Below, piece after piece: positions 9,524-21,071 of a stretch of DNA of 64,000 nt; positions within the stretch are counted from its first letter, which is position 1; every line of letters begins with the position of its first letter. The position numbers and the translations under genes were made by a program. Source of the DNA: Parenemella sanctibonifatiensis (GTDB lineage: Bacteria > Actinomycetota > Actinomycetes > Propionibacteriales > Propionibacteriaceae); assembly GCF_002250565.1 (NCBI RefSeq), contig NZ_NMVJ01000001.1:248001-312000 (forward strand), in the 5' to 3' direction. The notes beneath the pieces are model-generated. The model was given only the letters and a program-made list of their open reading frames with translations. It had not been told where the DNA came from and did not search any database.

Positions 9524-9529
9524 ACCCTA
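9524..9529 (-). promoter_or_regulatory. -10 hexamer of leaderless manC promoter
   Basis: TAGGGT on the minus strand with 6 nt to the ATG at 9517. Confidence 0.5.
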
Positions 9530-9574
9530 GGGATCGGGTCGGACAACCGGGGGTAGCTCGCGGGTGTGTCGCCC

Positions 9575-9580
9575 TATCCT
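9575..9580 (+). promoter_or_regulatory. -10 hexamer of leaderless promoter
   Basis: TATCCT with 7 nt to GTG 9588. It decides the start in favour of that GTG. Confidence 0.5.
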
Positions 9581-9587
9581 GAGCCAT

Positions 9588-10298
9588 GTGAGCCTCATCG
9601 AACACCTCGCCCGTCGCGTCGCACGCAACCCCGGACCGCCCCTGGTGACCTGGTACGGCCGGGGCCCGGACGGGGTTGCCGACGCCCGTACCGAACTGTC
9701 GGCGACCACGTTCGCCAACTGGGTCGACAAGATCGCGAACCTGTTGGCCGACGAGATCGACCTGGCCGACGGGGACACTGCCGCGATGCCGGTGCTGCAG
9801 CAGCATCCTGGCCATTGGCAGAGTCTGGCGACTGTGTTGGCGGTGTGGCAACGCGGCGCAACTGTGACCGTCGGCGTACCGGGTGGCGACGCCACCATCG
9901 TGGGCCCGGACTCCCCTGCTGGCGCCGGCTGGACCGCCGCGCTGTCGCTGCACCCGCTGGGGCTCGGCCTGCGAGACCAGCTGGTCGACGGTGTGGTGGA
10001 CCTGTGCCCGGAGGCACTGAGCCAACCCGATGCCCATGACGAGGGCTACCTGGACCTCGAGGCGGAGGCCTGGCAGGAGGAGGGCTTCGACCAGACCCAC
10101 GCCTCGCTGCTCGAGGTCATGCCCGAGCCCGAACGACGGCTGGTCGACCTGACCAACTGGAGCGGCTCGGTCTGGCCGGTGATCGAGGCCGCCGTGATCG
10201 CGCCAATCCTGGGCGGCGGTTCGGCTGTGGTCGTCGACGCCGGCGACGTGGCAGCCCTGGCGGCCGCGGAGAAGGCCACCACAATCGTGCAGCTGTAA
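9588..10298 (+). CDS. TIGR03089 family protein
   Basis: A 236-residue protein recognised as TIGR03089, an actinobacterial family resembling the N-terminal part of AMP-dependent acyl synthetases. It has the fold-typical opening (LARRVARNPGPPLVTWYG), the TFANWVDKIANLL segment near residue 40 and a VVDAGDVAALAAAEKAT end. It lacks the ATP-binding and adenylation motifs of true synthetases, so no reaction can be assigned. The GTG start lies 7 nt after TATCCT. Rv3268 occupies the same position in mycobacteria. It uses TAA, the only TAA stop noticed in the window's intact genes, and a large palindrome begins directly after it. Confidence 0.75.
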   Translation: MSLIEHLARRVARNPGPPLVTWYGRGPDGVADARTELSATTFANWVDKIANLLADEIDLADGDTAAMPVLQQHPGHWQSLATVLAVWQRGATVTVGVPGGDATIVGPDSPAGAGWTAALSLHPLGLGLRDQLVDGVVDLCPEALSQPDAHDEGYLDLEAEAWQEEGFDQTHASLLEVMPEPERRLVDLTNWSGSVWPVIEAAVIAPILGGGSAVVVDAGDVAALAAAEKATTIVQL

Positions 10299-10301
10299 GC
10301 G

Positions 10302-10377
10302 CGCGCACTACGTGCAGTCGATTCTCGAAACGGACCCGAGATCGGTGTCCGTGCGAATCGACTGCACGTCTTGCGCG
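10302..10377. repeat. large intergenic palindrome
   Basis: A perfect 15-bp inverted repeat (10310-10324 and 10355-10369, arm ACGTGCAGTCGATTC) is extended outwards by CGCGCA/TGCGCG across two mismatches and inwards by CGGAC/GTCCG and CCGA/TCGG. The whole 76 bp can fold into one long hairpin. There is no T-run, so it may be a repetitive palindromic element or a terminator of unusual type for the gene ending at 10298. Confidence 0.7.
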
Positions 10378-10399
10378 AGAGCTGCGGCTGAACCTTCCC

Positions 10400-10507
10400 A
10401 TGCATCTCTCCGAGCCCGAGTTCGCCGCGCTGGCCGCTGACCTTGAGTCGGTGCTCGGCCAGCTGCGGATCCCGGTCACCCTCGAGACCCGGCCCTCCCA
10501 GGCCTGA
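10400..10507 (+). pseudogene. possible C-terminal remnant of an HTH-regulator-like gene
   Basis: A 35-codon reading frame encodes an amphipathic helix (LSEPEFAALAADLESVLGQL) typical of the last helix of some small ArsR/HTH proteins. The frame stays open upstream into the palindrome (RELRLNLPMHL) but has no start region or HTH. It may be a gene end left after insertion of the palindrome, or a chance frame. Confidence 0.25.
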
Positions 10508-10555
10508 CGCCCGCCGGTGCGCGTACGCCGGTCAGCCGCGACCCAACCTCAAGAT

Positions 10556-10716
10556 GCTGTAGTTGTGCAGGTCAAACCGCCCGAATCACCTGCGCATCCA
10601 CGCGATGCTGTAGTTACGCAGGCCGGCGTACGCCGAGCTCAGGGCCAACCGGCGACCCAACGGCAGGTGGCGGGGCGGTGTCGGGGTGTGGTCGGGCGTA
10701 CCGGAGGGGTACCCGG
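10556..10716. repeat. 51-bp-period stem-loop repeats plus G-rich block (cluster 1)
   Basis: Two copies of GCTGTAGTTRYGCAGGYC start at 10556 and 10607, 51 bp apart. Each unit pairs its TGCAGG with a downstream CCTGCG about 17 nt away to give an imperfect stem-loop. From about 10673 follows a G-rich block (GGGGCGGTGTCGGG, then TGTGG, CGGGCGTACCGGA and a GGTACC half-palindrome) that is also present in cluster 2 near 29226. No coding potential was seen from 10508 to 10807. The region lies between two convergent genes. Confidence 0.7.
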
Positions 10717-10807
10717 CGGAGCCGGGGCCCGCGGAGGTGGGCGGGACGCCACCCCCGCCAGCCGCCGGAGACCTACGCGTCCCAACGCGGGCCGGCGTAC
10801 GCCGACC

Positions 10808-11836
10808 TCAGCGCTTCAGGCCACGCAGGAAACCGGCACCCCAGGACAGATGCATGCAGGCCAGGACGGCGGGCAGCCGCCAGCGGACCCGCCAGGGCAG
10901 TTCGCGACGCAGCAGGGCGGCGCCGGCGGTGACGATCGCGGCGTACCCGATCGGCGCGGCGATGGCGAGCGTGGCGAGCACCGCCAGCCAGCGAACGCGA
11001 GCCAGCGGGCCGCGGCCCAGCAGACCGAGGATTCCCACCGGCGCCACGACCGAGCCGACCGCAACACCGGCGGTGGCGATGGGCGGCGCCAAGTAGCGCA
11101 GGGTCGCGGTCTCGGGGTGTCGGCGTACCACCTCGCGGCGCCACTGACCGGTCTCGTAGAACTGCCGTGCCAACGCCTTCATCGTGGAACGCGGCCGATA
11201 GGTCACTCGCAGCCGCGGGTCGAACCACACCGTGTGGCCGGCCTTGCGCAGTCGATGGTTGAGCTCCCAGTCCTGGGCGCGCCGCATCGTCTCGTCGAAA
11301 CCACCGACCTCCGCCAATGGGCCACGCCGGAACACGCCCAGATAGACGCTGTCGCTGGGCCCGGCCGGGGAGCGAACCAGATGGAAGGTGGAGTTGCCCA
11401 ACCCCAACCGCGACGTGTACGCCACTGCAACCGTCTGCTCGAAGGGCGTGCGTCCCTGCGCGTCCATGACGCCGCCGACGTTGGCGGCACCAGTCTCGGC
11501 CATCACCTGGACCGCCAGTGTGATGTAGCCGTCGGTCAGTTCTCCGTGGCCGTCGACCCGCACCAAGATGTCGTGGCGAGCCTCGGCAATGGCCAGGTTC
11601 AGCCCGACCGGGGTCCAGCCGCGAGGGTTGTCGACCACCCGCACCTGCGGATGCTGCCGCACGATCTCGGCGGCCACCTCGGCGGTGCGGTCCTTGCTGG
11701 GAGCCAACGCGATGATGACTTCGACCTCACCTGGATAGGCCTGATCCATGATGCGCTGCACGGCGGCAACGAGGTGCTTCTCCTCGTTGCGTACCGGCAT
11801 CACCACCGAGACCGGCGGCCAATTCTGGGGGTCCAC
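10808..11836 (-). CDS. glycosyltransferase family 2 protein
   Basis: A 342-residue GT2. The N-terminal nucleotide-binding strand is VSVVMPVRNEEKHL (residues 8-21), the metal site is VRVDGHGEL near 95, and the acceptor-side motif is RAQDWELNHRLRKAG near 195. Two to three hydrophobic helices follow at about 245-320. It probably glycosylates a lipid-linked envelope precursor. The start is GTG 11836, 7 nt after TAGCCT; longer upstream frames only mirror the neighbouring LCP gene's acidic tail. The TAG stop of that LCP gene is the first half of this gene's -10, so the two are contiguous on the same strand. Confidence 0.88.
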   Translation of the reverse strand: MDPQNWPPVSVVMPVRNEEKHLVAAVQRIMDQAYPGEVEVIIALAPSKDRTAEVAAEIVRQHPQVRVVDNPRGWTPVGLNLAIAEARHDILVRVDGHGELTDGYITLAVQVMAETGAANVGGVMDAQGRTPFEQTVAVAYTSRLGLGNSTFHLVRSPAGPSDSVYLGVFRRGPLAEVGGFDETMRRAQDWELNHRLRKAGHTVWFDPRLRVTYRPRSTMKALARQFYETGQWRREVVRRHPETATLRYLAPPIATAGVAVGSVVAPVGILGLLGRGPLARVRWLAVLATLAIAAPIGYAAIVTAGAALLRRELPWRVRWRLPAVLACMHLSWGAGFLRGLKR

Positions 11837-11843
11837 GTCTGGA

Positions 11844-11849
11844 AGGCTA
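11844..11849 (-). promoter_or_regulatory. -10 hexamer containing upstream gene's TAG stop
   Basis: TAGCCT on the minus strand, 7 nt before GTG 11836. Its first three bases are the stop codon of the LCP gene (11847-11849). Confidence 0.55.
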
Positions 11850-13442
11850 GCGTGCCGCGCAGACCTCACCCAGATCGTCGGTGTTGCCACCCGCCCCTTC
11901 GGGCTGCGGATCGGCAGGCGGCGCATCCGCCGGCTCGTCCCGGGGAGCATCGGCTGCCGGCGCATCCGAGGCGGGCGGCTCGTCAGCCGGCGACTCATCA
12001 GCCGGCGCATCCGCGGTCTCCGGCGACTGCTCGGGCGCCTTCTCCCCGCCGTCCTTCTCCGCACGCTCGGCGTCCAACCGCTCCGACACCGCAATCTCGT
12101 CGGCAACCATCTGGTGCATCCGCGCGAAGTCAGGGTCGTGCGGGGTGATTGCCGGCGGGGTGAACATCACGCTGCGCAGCGGCAGCTTCTGGGCGCCGCC
12201 GGCCAGCTTCATCAGGTCATCGATCTGGTCCGGGGGCACGTTCGTGCGCACGATCTGCTTGCCGGCCGCGGCGAGGTCCTGGAACTTTGTCGCCACCGTC
12301 ACCGGGTCGAGCTGGTTGAGCATCGCCGCCATCACGCACTTCTGCCGCTGCATCCGCGCATAGTCCGACGAATCGACCCGGGAGCGCGCGACCCACAATG
12401 CCTCGTAGCCATTCAGCAGCAGGTCCTCGCCGGGGCCGACGTAGGACTCGACCTTCTGGCCACCGCCACCGATCGGCACGGCCTGATTGATGTCCATCCG
12501 GATCCCACCGACCGCATCGACCAGGGCTTCGAAGCCGGCCATGTCGATCAGGGCGAAGTAGTTGATGTTCAGGCCGGTGGCGCCGGAGACCGCGTCGATG
12601 GTCGCTGCCAGCCCAGGATCGTCAGCGTCCGGGTAGAGGTCGTGGCGGTTCTCGGCGTACGTGTGGACCGCGTTGAGCATGCACTCGTTGTCGGGGCAGT
12701 CGAAGCCGGCGGGGAACTCCTGCCGCATCGGCGACCCCTCCGGGAAGGGAATCTTCTGCAGGTTGCGGGGCAGGCTGATCAGCACCGTACGCCCGGTCTC
12801 CTCGTCGACACTGGCGACGGTGATCGAGTCCGGTCGGATGCCCTCGCGGTGCACGGTGGCGTCGACGCCGAGCAACAGCACGTTGTAACGGCCCGCATGG
12901 GCTTCGGTCTCGCCGCCGCCGCCGAATACCTCACCGATCATCCCGGCGTGGGAGCTCAGGGTGCCGGCCGCGAAGACCGATCCGCCCATGATCGCGAAGG
13001 CGAGGCCGCCGGCCAGCAGCGCAAAACCCGGCCGGTGCTGGCGGGAAAGGTCCGGCGGGTTGGCGATCCGCCAGGCGTCCACGATCAGCAACGCCCAACC
13101 AATCGCGGCGATCACGACCACGACCGCCGTCAACTGCACCAGCCACGGCTGGGTCGCCCATTCGACCAGCACCGAGGGGGCACTGAATCCGATCAGGACC
13201 AGGATCGCAACCAGTGCCAGGAAACCTCCCCAGACCCGCATCCCCCACCGTCCGACGGTGCGGTTGCCGGCTGCGAGCTGGGCGGAGCCTGGGACCATCA
13301 CGGTCATGGCGATGAGGACGAGGGCGCGACGAAGTTTGATGCGACCACTCGACAGCGCGACAGCGTTCTCGGGGGCGCTCGTCTCGGACGAGCTCGCACC
13401 TCGAGGGTGGTCACGGGTCGGGCGTGGCGTCGCAGCAGTCAC
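11847..13442 (-). CDS. LCP (LytR-CpsA-Psr) family ligase, multi-TM form
   Basis: About 531 residues. A short cytoplasmic N-terminus is followed by about four membrane helices (near residues 35-165), then an extracytoplasmic LCP domain with GVDATVHREG, RPDSITVASV and ISLPRNL, and the catalytic-face motif SRVDSSDYARMQRQ. The last 80 residues are an Ala/Pro/Asp/Glu-rich tail. LCP enzymes transfer lipid-linked glycopolymers to peptidoglycan. The chosen start is GTG 13442, which has CCGAGG about 8 nt upstream; ATG 13568 is an alternative that would overlap the divergent LCP gene. It uses a TAG stop, shared with the downstream promoter. Confidence 0.85.
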   Translation of the reverse strand: MTAATPRPTRDHPRGASSSETSAPENAVALSSGRIKLRRALVLIAMTVMVPGSAQLAAGNRTVGRWGMRVWGGFLALVAILVLIGFSAPSVLVEWATQPWLVQLTAVVVVIAAIGWALLIVDAWRIANPPDLSRQHRPGFALLAGGLAFAIMGGSVFAAGTLSSHAGMIGEVFGGGGETEAHAGRYNVLLLGVDATVHREGIRPDSITVASVDEETGRTVLISLPRNLQKIPFPEGSPMRQEFPAGFDCPDNECMLNAVHTYAENRHDLYPDADDPGLAATIDAVSGATGLNINYFALIDMAGFEALVDAVGGIRMDINQAVPIGGGGQKVESYVGPGEDLLLNGYEALWVARSRVDSSDYARMQRQKCVMAAMLNQLDPVTVATKFQDLAAAGKQIVRTNVPPDQIDDLMKLAGGAQKLPLRSVMFTPPAITPHDPDFARMHQMVADEIAVSERLDAERAEKDGGEKAPEQSPETADAPADESPADEPPASDAPAADAPRDEPADAPPADPQPEGAGGNTDDLGEVCAAR

Positions 13443-13554
13443 CGGCGTACCTCGGTCGTTGGGGGAAGAACTGACCGGCTCCAGTATGGGCGGCTCACCA
13501 GCCGAGTCGACCGCAACACGCCGCTGGACCACTGGCTCGGCTGGCGCGGTGACG

Positions 13555-13560
13555 TAGCTT
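13555..13560 (+). promoter_or_regulatory. -10 hexamer of leaderless LCP promoter
   Basis: TAGCTT with 6 nt to ATG 13567. Confidence 0.5.
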
Positions 13561-13566
13561 TGTCGC

Positions 13567-14826
13567 ATGGGAGATCGGAAATCGGACCTCGACTGGCTGT
13601 ATGGGCGGGAGCCTTCGGAGCCGCCCGCGGAGGCCACTCGGCAGATGTCTGCCGAGGAGATCGCGGCGTACGAACGGTCCACCCAGCAGGGCGGCCAGCA
13701 GTCCCCTCACCAGCAGTCCGCTCACAAGCAAGCGCCTCACCAACAGGCCCAGTACCAGCAGCCTCAGCCCGCACCCCAGCCGCAGTACCAGCAACCGCAG
13801 TATCCCCAGGGCCAGTACCAGCAACCGCAGCAGGCGCCCCAGCAGCCGGCCCCGACACGCACCCGCCGCACCAAGCGGCGCCGCCCGCTGCGTACGTTTC
13901 GCCGAGTTCTCACCACCGTCGTGGTGCTGTGGCTGGCGTACCTGGTCGCGGTGCCATTGTTGGCCTGGAATGACGTCGAGCGCGCCGACGTCGGCGAGAT
14001 CGAGAACCGGCCCCCGGAACAGCCCGGCACCGCGGTGCTCTTCGTCGGTTCAGACTCCCGCGAAGGACTCAGCCCCGAGCAGCGGGAGCAGCTGCGCACC
14101 GGCGACATCGAGGGCAAACGCACCGACACCATGATGCTGATCTATCGGCCCCCGCAGGGAAAGTCGGTGATCCTGTCGCTTCCGCGCGACTCCTTCCTGC
14201 CGATCCCCGGCCACGGCGAGAACAAGCTCAATGCGGCGTACGCGTTTGGCGGCCCGCAGCTGCTCATCGAGACGGTCGAGCAGGCCACCGGCATCCGCAT
14301 CGATGGATATGTCGAGATCGGCTTCGGCGGTTTCGTCAATCTCGTGGATGCCGTCGACGGCATCGAGGTCTGCCTCGACGAACCGATGCAGGAGGGCAAC
14401 TGGCTCGACATCCCCGCCGGCTGCAACACCCTGGACGGGGTGCAGGCGCTGGGGTACGCCCGGATGCGCAAGTCTGATCCGACCGGCGACCTGGGCCGGA
14501 TGAAGCGACAGCGGGAGGTGCTCTCCAAGGTCGCCGACAAGGCACTCAACCCGATGTCGGTGATCAACCCGGTGCGCTACTGGAACCTGGCCCACGCCGG
14601 CACCGCCAGCCTCGTGCTCAGCCAGGACACCAGCCTCCCCAACGCGGTCGGCATGGTGTTGGCGCTGATGCGACCCGACGAGGCGCACACCCTGATGGTC
14701 CCGATCAGCGACCCGAATGCCCGCACCAGTGCCGGCTCCTCGATGATCTGGGACGAGGACCAAGCGGCAGAACTGTTCGCCCAGATCGCCGAGGGCAACA
14801 CCGAGGGGCTGGAGCGGTTCAGCTGA
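13567..14826 (+). CDS. LCP (LytR-CpsA-Psr) family ligase, single-TM form
   Basis: A 419-residue protein. The cytoplasmic N-terminus has a low-complexity Gln/Pro/Tyr-rich tract (about residues 40-96), then a basic stop and one membrane helix near 113-133, then the LCP domain with GSDSREG (161-167), KRTDTMML (184-191), SLPRDS (204-209), an NKLNAAYAFGG helix and the YARMRKSDPTGDLGRMKRQ catalytic-face motif. It ligates wall glycopolymers to peptidoglycan outside the membrane. It is divergent from the multi-TM LCP gene, and its start is 6 nt after TAGCTT. Two LCP genes side by side suggest separate polymer substrates or partly redundant ligases. Confidence 0.92.
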   Translation: MGDRKSDLDWLYGREPSEPPAEATRQMSAEEIAAYERSTQQGGQQSPHQQSAHKQAPHQQAQYQQPQPAPQPQYQQPQYPQGQYQQPQQAPQQPAPTRTRRTKRRRPLRTFRRVLTTVVVLWLAYLVAVPLLAWNDVERADVGEIENRPPEQPGTAVLFVGSDSREGLSPEQREQLRTGDIEGKRTDTMMLIYRPPQGKSVILSLPRDSFLPIPGHGENKLNAAYAFGGPQLLIETVEQATGIRIDGYVEIGFGGFVNLVDAVDGIEVCLDEPMQEGNWLDIPAGCNTLDGVQALGYARMRKSDPTGDLGRMKRQREVLSKVADKALNPMSVINPVRYWNLAHAGTASLVLSQDTSLPNAVGMVLALMRPDEAHTLMVPISDPNARTSAGSSMIWDEDQAAELFAQIAEGNTEGLERFS

Positions 14827-14869
14827 CCTGATCTCAGGCAGGATGGGTCAGGTGAGAGGACAGAACGCG

Positions 14870-15733
14870 ATGTCGAGCGAGCCGATGTCAAGCAAGCCGC
14901 TGCGGCGGGCCATGGCACTGCTGCTGGCCTTCGGTTGTCTGGTGCTGACCGGCTGCGTACGCGTCGAGGCCCGCGCCACCATCGACGGCGAGGGCAAGGT
15001 GCACGCGGTGGTGGACATCAACGTCGACACCACCGCAGTGCAGGCGTCGGGTGAGCAGGTCTGTGACTACTTCAGCGCCGCCTTTGGGCTGTCCGGCACG
15101 CCGTATTCGTTGACCGATCGGGCCGGCTGCCTGGCCGAGGGCGACGTCGGCCCCGGCTCGGCGATCACCGTACGCCACGTCGAGGACACCTTCGTCTTCG
15201 AATTCGCCCTCCCCGCCGGCGACCCGACCGGCGGCAACATCGGCGCCGCGGGCATCGAGTCCTTCACGGTCGCGGTCAGTTTCCCCGGCACGGTCAGGGA
15301 GGTCAGCGGCACTGGTGAGAAGTCCGGCAACACCGCCACCTGGACCGACCCAGCCGACCTCTTCAGCAGCGCCGGGCTCCGGGCCGTGGGCGCCGACGGC
15401 AGCGGATGGTCCAGCCTGGTCTGGATCGGCCTGATCGTGCTCGTGCTCGCCGCGGTCGGCGCCATCATCTATCTGGCTCTGCGCAAGCCCAAGGCGCCGC
15501 CGCCACCGCCGAACCCGTTCGACCAGGCCGGCGGACCCGGCCAGTTCGGAGGTGGGCAGCAGTTCGGTGGGCAGCAGTTCGGCGGGCAGCAGTTCGGAGG
15601 GCAACAGTTCGGTGGACAGTCGGGCAGCCCCTTCGGCGGGACCGGCCAACCGGACGGCTGGAATCCCCCGCCCCCGAGCGGCGGGTCGGGGTGGAACCCC
15701 GGGGGCCAGACCGGCGGTTGGGGCCAGTCCAGC

Positions 15734-15736
<3 letters not shown>
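14870..15736 (+). CDS. LppM-domain lipoprotein
   Basis: About 288 residues. A basic N-terminus and hydrophobic core lead to the lipobox LVLTGC, which predicts a diacylglyceryl cysteine. A roughly 165-residue beta-rich domain follows (VEARATIDGEG opening, typical of the LppM family), then a C-terminal membrane helix near 190-212 and a Gly/Gln/Phe-rich cytoplasmic tail with GGQQF repeats. LppM in mycobacteria influences surface lipids and phagosome interaction. ATG 14870 is chosen for GAGAGGA upstream; ATG 14843 would add nine polar residues. It uses TAG as stop, overlapping the next gene's -10. Confidence 0.75.
15560..15619 (+). repeat. 15-bp tandem repeat within lipoprotein gene
   Basis: Four in-frame copies of CAGTTCGGNGGNCAR encode QFGGQ repeats in the cytoplasmic tail. 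Copy number may vary by slippage. Confidence 0.8.
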
Positions 15737-18745
<3,009 letters not shown>

Positions 18746-18816
18746 GCGAAGGTCACGATTCGGCACGAGTTGGGCTCCACTGCGGCTCAGGTCTTTCGCC
18801 GGTAATCCTTTTCCTC

Positions 18817-18822
18817 TAAGCT
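18817..18822 (+). promoter_or_regulatory. -10 hexamer for epimerase/DHDPS-family operon
   Basis: TAAGCT precedes a leader of about 55 nt that ends in AAAGGA, 7 nt before ATG 18886. This gene therefore has a conventional leader, unlike many neighbours. Confidence 0.4.
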
Positions 18823-18885
18823 GGAGCGAACTTACACCGGTGCGCCACGACGCCCGGTGCGCTCACCCCGTGAAAGGACCGACGC

Positions 18886-19926
18886 ATGACTTACCCCTGG
18901 GGCCCCGCTCCCGCCACGGAGGCGGAGCTGGAGGAACTCCTGTCGACCCCCCGACCGGGGGTCGGCGAGGCACTGGCGGCGGTTGACGGCGACATCGTGA
19001 TCCTCGGCGCCGGCGGCAAGGTCGGCCCCACCCTGGCGATGATGGCCGTCAACGCGCTGCGCGAGGTCGGCTCCAATGCCAAGGTGATCGGAGTGTCGCG
19101 CTGGAGCGACGCCGGCGCCCGGGAACGCATGGAATCGGCCGGCATCACCACCCATGCCGCTGACCTGTCCGACCCGGACTCCTACGCCGACCTGCCCGAC
19201 GCCAAGGCGATGTTCTATCTGACCGGCCAGAAGTTCGGCACCACCGGGCAGGAACACCTCACCTGGTGGTCGAATGCCGCCATTCCGACGATGGCCGCCA
19301 ACCGCTACCGCGGCGTGCCGAGCGTGGTCTACTCCACCGGCAACGTCTATCCGTTGGTCCCGATCAACCAGGGCGGTTCGATCGAGTCCGACCCCACCGG
19401 TCCCGTCGGCCAGTACGCCCAGTCCTGCTTGGCCCGTGAGCAGGTCTTCAGCCATGCCGCTCACCAGTTCGGTACGCCGGTGACGATCTTCCGGCTCAAC
19501 TACGCCGTCGAGCTGCGCTACGGCGTGATCGCCGACATCGCGACCAAGATGGTCGCCGGTGAGGAGATCGACGTCACCATGCCGGCGGTCAACGTGGTGT
19601 GGCAGACCGACTCGAACATCTGGACGCTGCGCAGCCTCGAGCTGGCCAGCAACCCGCCCCACATCCTCAACGCGACCGGCCCGGAGACCATCGGCACCCG
19701 CCGGATCGCCGAGCTGTTGGGCGCCGAACTCGACATCGAGCCGACCATCGTCGGCGAGGAAGCCGACACCGCGCTACTCAACGACTCCAGCCACGCCCAC
19801 GGCCTCTACGGCTATCCCGAGGTCACCGTCCGCCAGGCCATCGCCTGGGCCGCCGAGTGGATCAAGGGCGGCGGTCGCCAGCTCGGCAAGGCCACCAAGT
19901 TTCAGCAGCGTGAGGGGAAGTTCTGA
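18886..19926 (+). CDS. NAD-dependent epimerase/dehydratase family protein
   Basis: A 346-residue extended short-chain dehydrogenase. The Rossmann motif GAGGKVGPTL lies near residues 45-54. The usual YxxxK is not clear; YAQSCLAREQVF stands where it would be. The C-terminal half keeps a substrate-domain pattern (VWQTDSNIWTLRS, ILNATGPETIGTR). It probably acts on a sugar acid or nucleotide sugar. Its stop overlaps the start of the DHDPS-family gene (TGATG), so the two enzymes are likely consecutive steps of one pathway. The substrate cannot be specified. Confidence 0.7.
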   Translation: MTYPWGPAPATEAELEELLSTPRPGVGEALAAVDGDIVILGAGGKVGPTLAMMAVNALREVGSNAKVIGVSRWSDAGARERMESAGITTHAADLSDPDSYADLPDAKAMFYLTGQKFGTTGQEHLTWWSNAAIPTMAANRYRGVPSVVYSTGNVYPLVPINQGGSIESDPTGPVGQYAQSCLAREQVFSHAAHQFGTPVTIFRLNYAVELRYGVIADIATKMVAGEEIDVTMPAVNVVWQTDSNIWTLRSLELASNPPHILNATGPETIGTRRIAELLGAELDIEPTIVGEEADTALLNDSSHAHGLYGYPEVTVRQAIAWAAEWIKGGGRQLGKATKFQQREGKF

Positions 19927-20984
19927 TGCAGCAGGCAGATCTGGTCGCGAAGCTTCGCGCCGGCGTCGTCATTCCCGCCCACCCGTTGGCGCTGTCGCAG
20001 GATCGTCAGATCGACTGGCGTTCCCAGCGCGCGCTGACCCGCTACTACCTCGACTCGGGGGCCAGCGGCTTGGCGGTAGGCGTCCACACCACCCAGTTCG
20101 AGCTGCATGACGACCACGGCATGCTCGCCGAGGTCTACCAATCGGCAGCCGCTGAGGCGACCGCCCATGCCGAGGCCAAGGGTGAGGACCGGCGGCTGCT
20201 GATCGCCGGCATCGCCGGCGACACCGAACAGGCCGTCACCGAGGCCCAGCTGGCCGCCGAGGCCGGCTACGACGCCATCTTGGTGGCGGGCCGCGGCACC
20301 GCCGGTTGGGACGAGGATCAGCTGATCGAGCGCACCCGCGCCATCGGTGAGGTGCTGCCCACGCTGGGCTTCTATCTGCAGGAGAGCGTCGGCGGTCGGT
20401 TGCTGTCGCGTGACTACTGGTCGCGGCTGTTCGAGGTGCCGACGGTGGTCGGCGCCAAGGCGGCCCCCTTCGATCGCTACCGCAGCCATGACCTGGTGAC
20501 GGCGATGATCGAGTCGGACCGCTGGCAGGAGCTGGCATACCTGACCGGTAACGACGACACCATTGTCCATGACCTCATCACCCCGTTCCGGCGGGAGGTC
20601 AACGGCGAGGATCGGGTCCTCTACTGCCACGGCGGCCTGCTGGGCGAATGGGCCGTGGGTACGCGCGCCGCGGTGGGCCTGCTGGATCAGGTGCTGACCG
20701 CCCGCGACGAGGGTTCGGTCTCGTTGGCGCTGCTGAGCGCGGCACCGGAGGTCGTCGAGGTGAATGCGGCAGTCTTCGACACCGCCAACAACTTCGCCGG
20801 CTGCGTGGCGGGCATCAACGAGATGCTGCGCCAGCAGGGCGTCATCGACACCGCGGTCTGCCTCAGCGACAACGAGCGGCTGTCGCCTGGCCAGGACGAA
20901 CTCATCGCCCAGGTGCTGCGGATCCATCCCGATTGGTGCGACCAGCAGTTCGTCGCCCAGAACCGCGACCACTGGCGGTCCTGA
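19926..20984 (+). CDS. dihydrodipicolinate synthase (DapA/NAL) family protein
   Basis: A 352-residue TIM-barrel aldolase/dehydratase family member. Near residue 26 it reads LALSQDRQIDW, the substrate-loop region is GASGLAVGVHTTQF, the catalytic tyrosine region is LGFYLQESVGG near 145 and the Schiff-base lysine lies in VVGAKAAPFDRY near 178. It is longer than true DapA (about 300) and linked to an epimerase rather than lysine genes, which favours a sugar-acid dehydratase or aldolase. It is translationally coupled to the epimerase and followed by a strong terminator. Confidence 0.75.
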   Translation: MQQADLVAKLRAGVVIPAHPLALSQDRQIDWRSQRALTRYYLDSGASGLAVGVHTTQFELHDDHGMLAEVYQSAAAEATAHAEAKGEDRRLLIAGIAGDTEQAVTEAQLAAEAGYDAILVAGRGTAGWDEDQLIERTRAIGEVLPTLGFYLQESVGGRLLSRDYWSRLFEVPTVVGAKAAPFDRYRSHDLVTAMIESDRWQELAYLTGNDDTIVHDLITPFRREVNGEDRVLYCHGGLLGEWAVGTRAAVGLLDQVLTARDEGSVSLALLSAAPEVVEVNAAVFDTANNFAGCVAGINEMLRQQGVIDTAVCLSDNERLSPGQDELIAQVLRIHPDWCDQQFVAQNRDHWRS

Positions 20985-20994
20985 GTCCGAGACA

Positions 20995-21030
20995 CAAGGA
21001 ACCCCAACCCGATCGGGTTGGGGTTCCTTG
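20995..21030 (+). terminator. perfect 36-bp palindromic terminator
   Basis: Each half reads CAAGGAACCCCAACCCGA and the other half is its exact reverse complement. It is followed by TTGTTG. Being symmetrical it can terminate in both directions: the operon ending at 20984 and the minus-strand lipoprotein gene ending at 21072. Confidence 0.85.
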
Positions 21031-21071
21031 TTGTTGGGGGCGGTCCGCGGCACGGGTGACGCCGAGCGTCG

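Noticed and set aside
11837-12106. Arg-rich N-terminal extension of the GT2 at 10808
   Set aside because: It lies inside the acidic C-terminal tail of the LCP gene in another frame; the GT2 fold starts at GTG 11836.
13690-13860. Gln/Pro-rich repetitive DNA in the LCP gene as a possible microsatellite
   Set aside because: The CAG/CCC-rich codons are irregular and fit a low-complexity cytoplasmic tail, common in actinobacterial LCP proteins.
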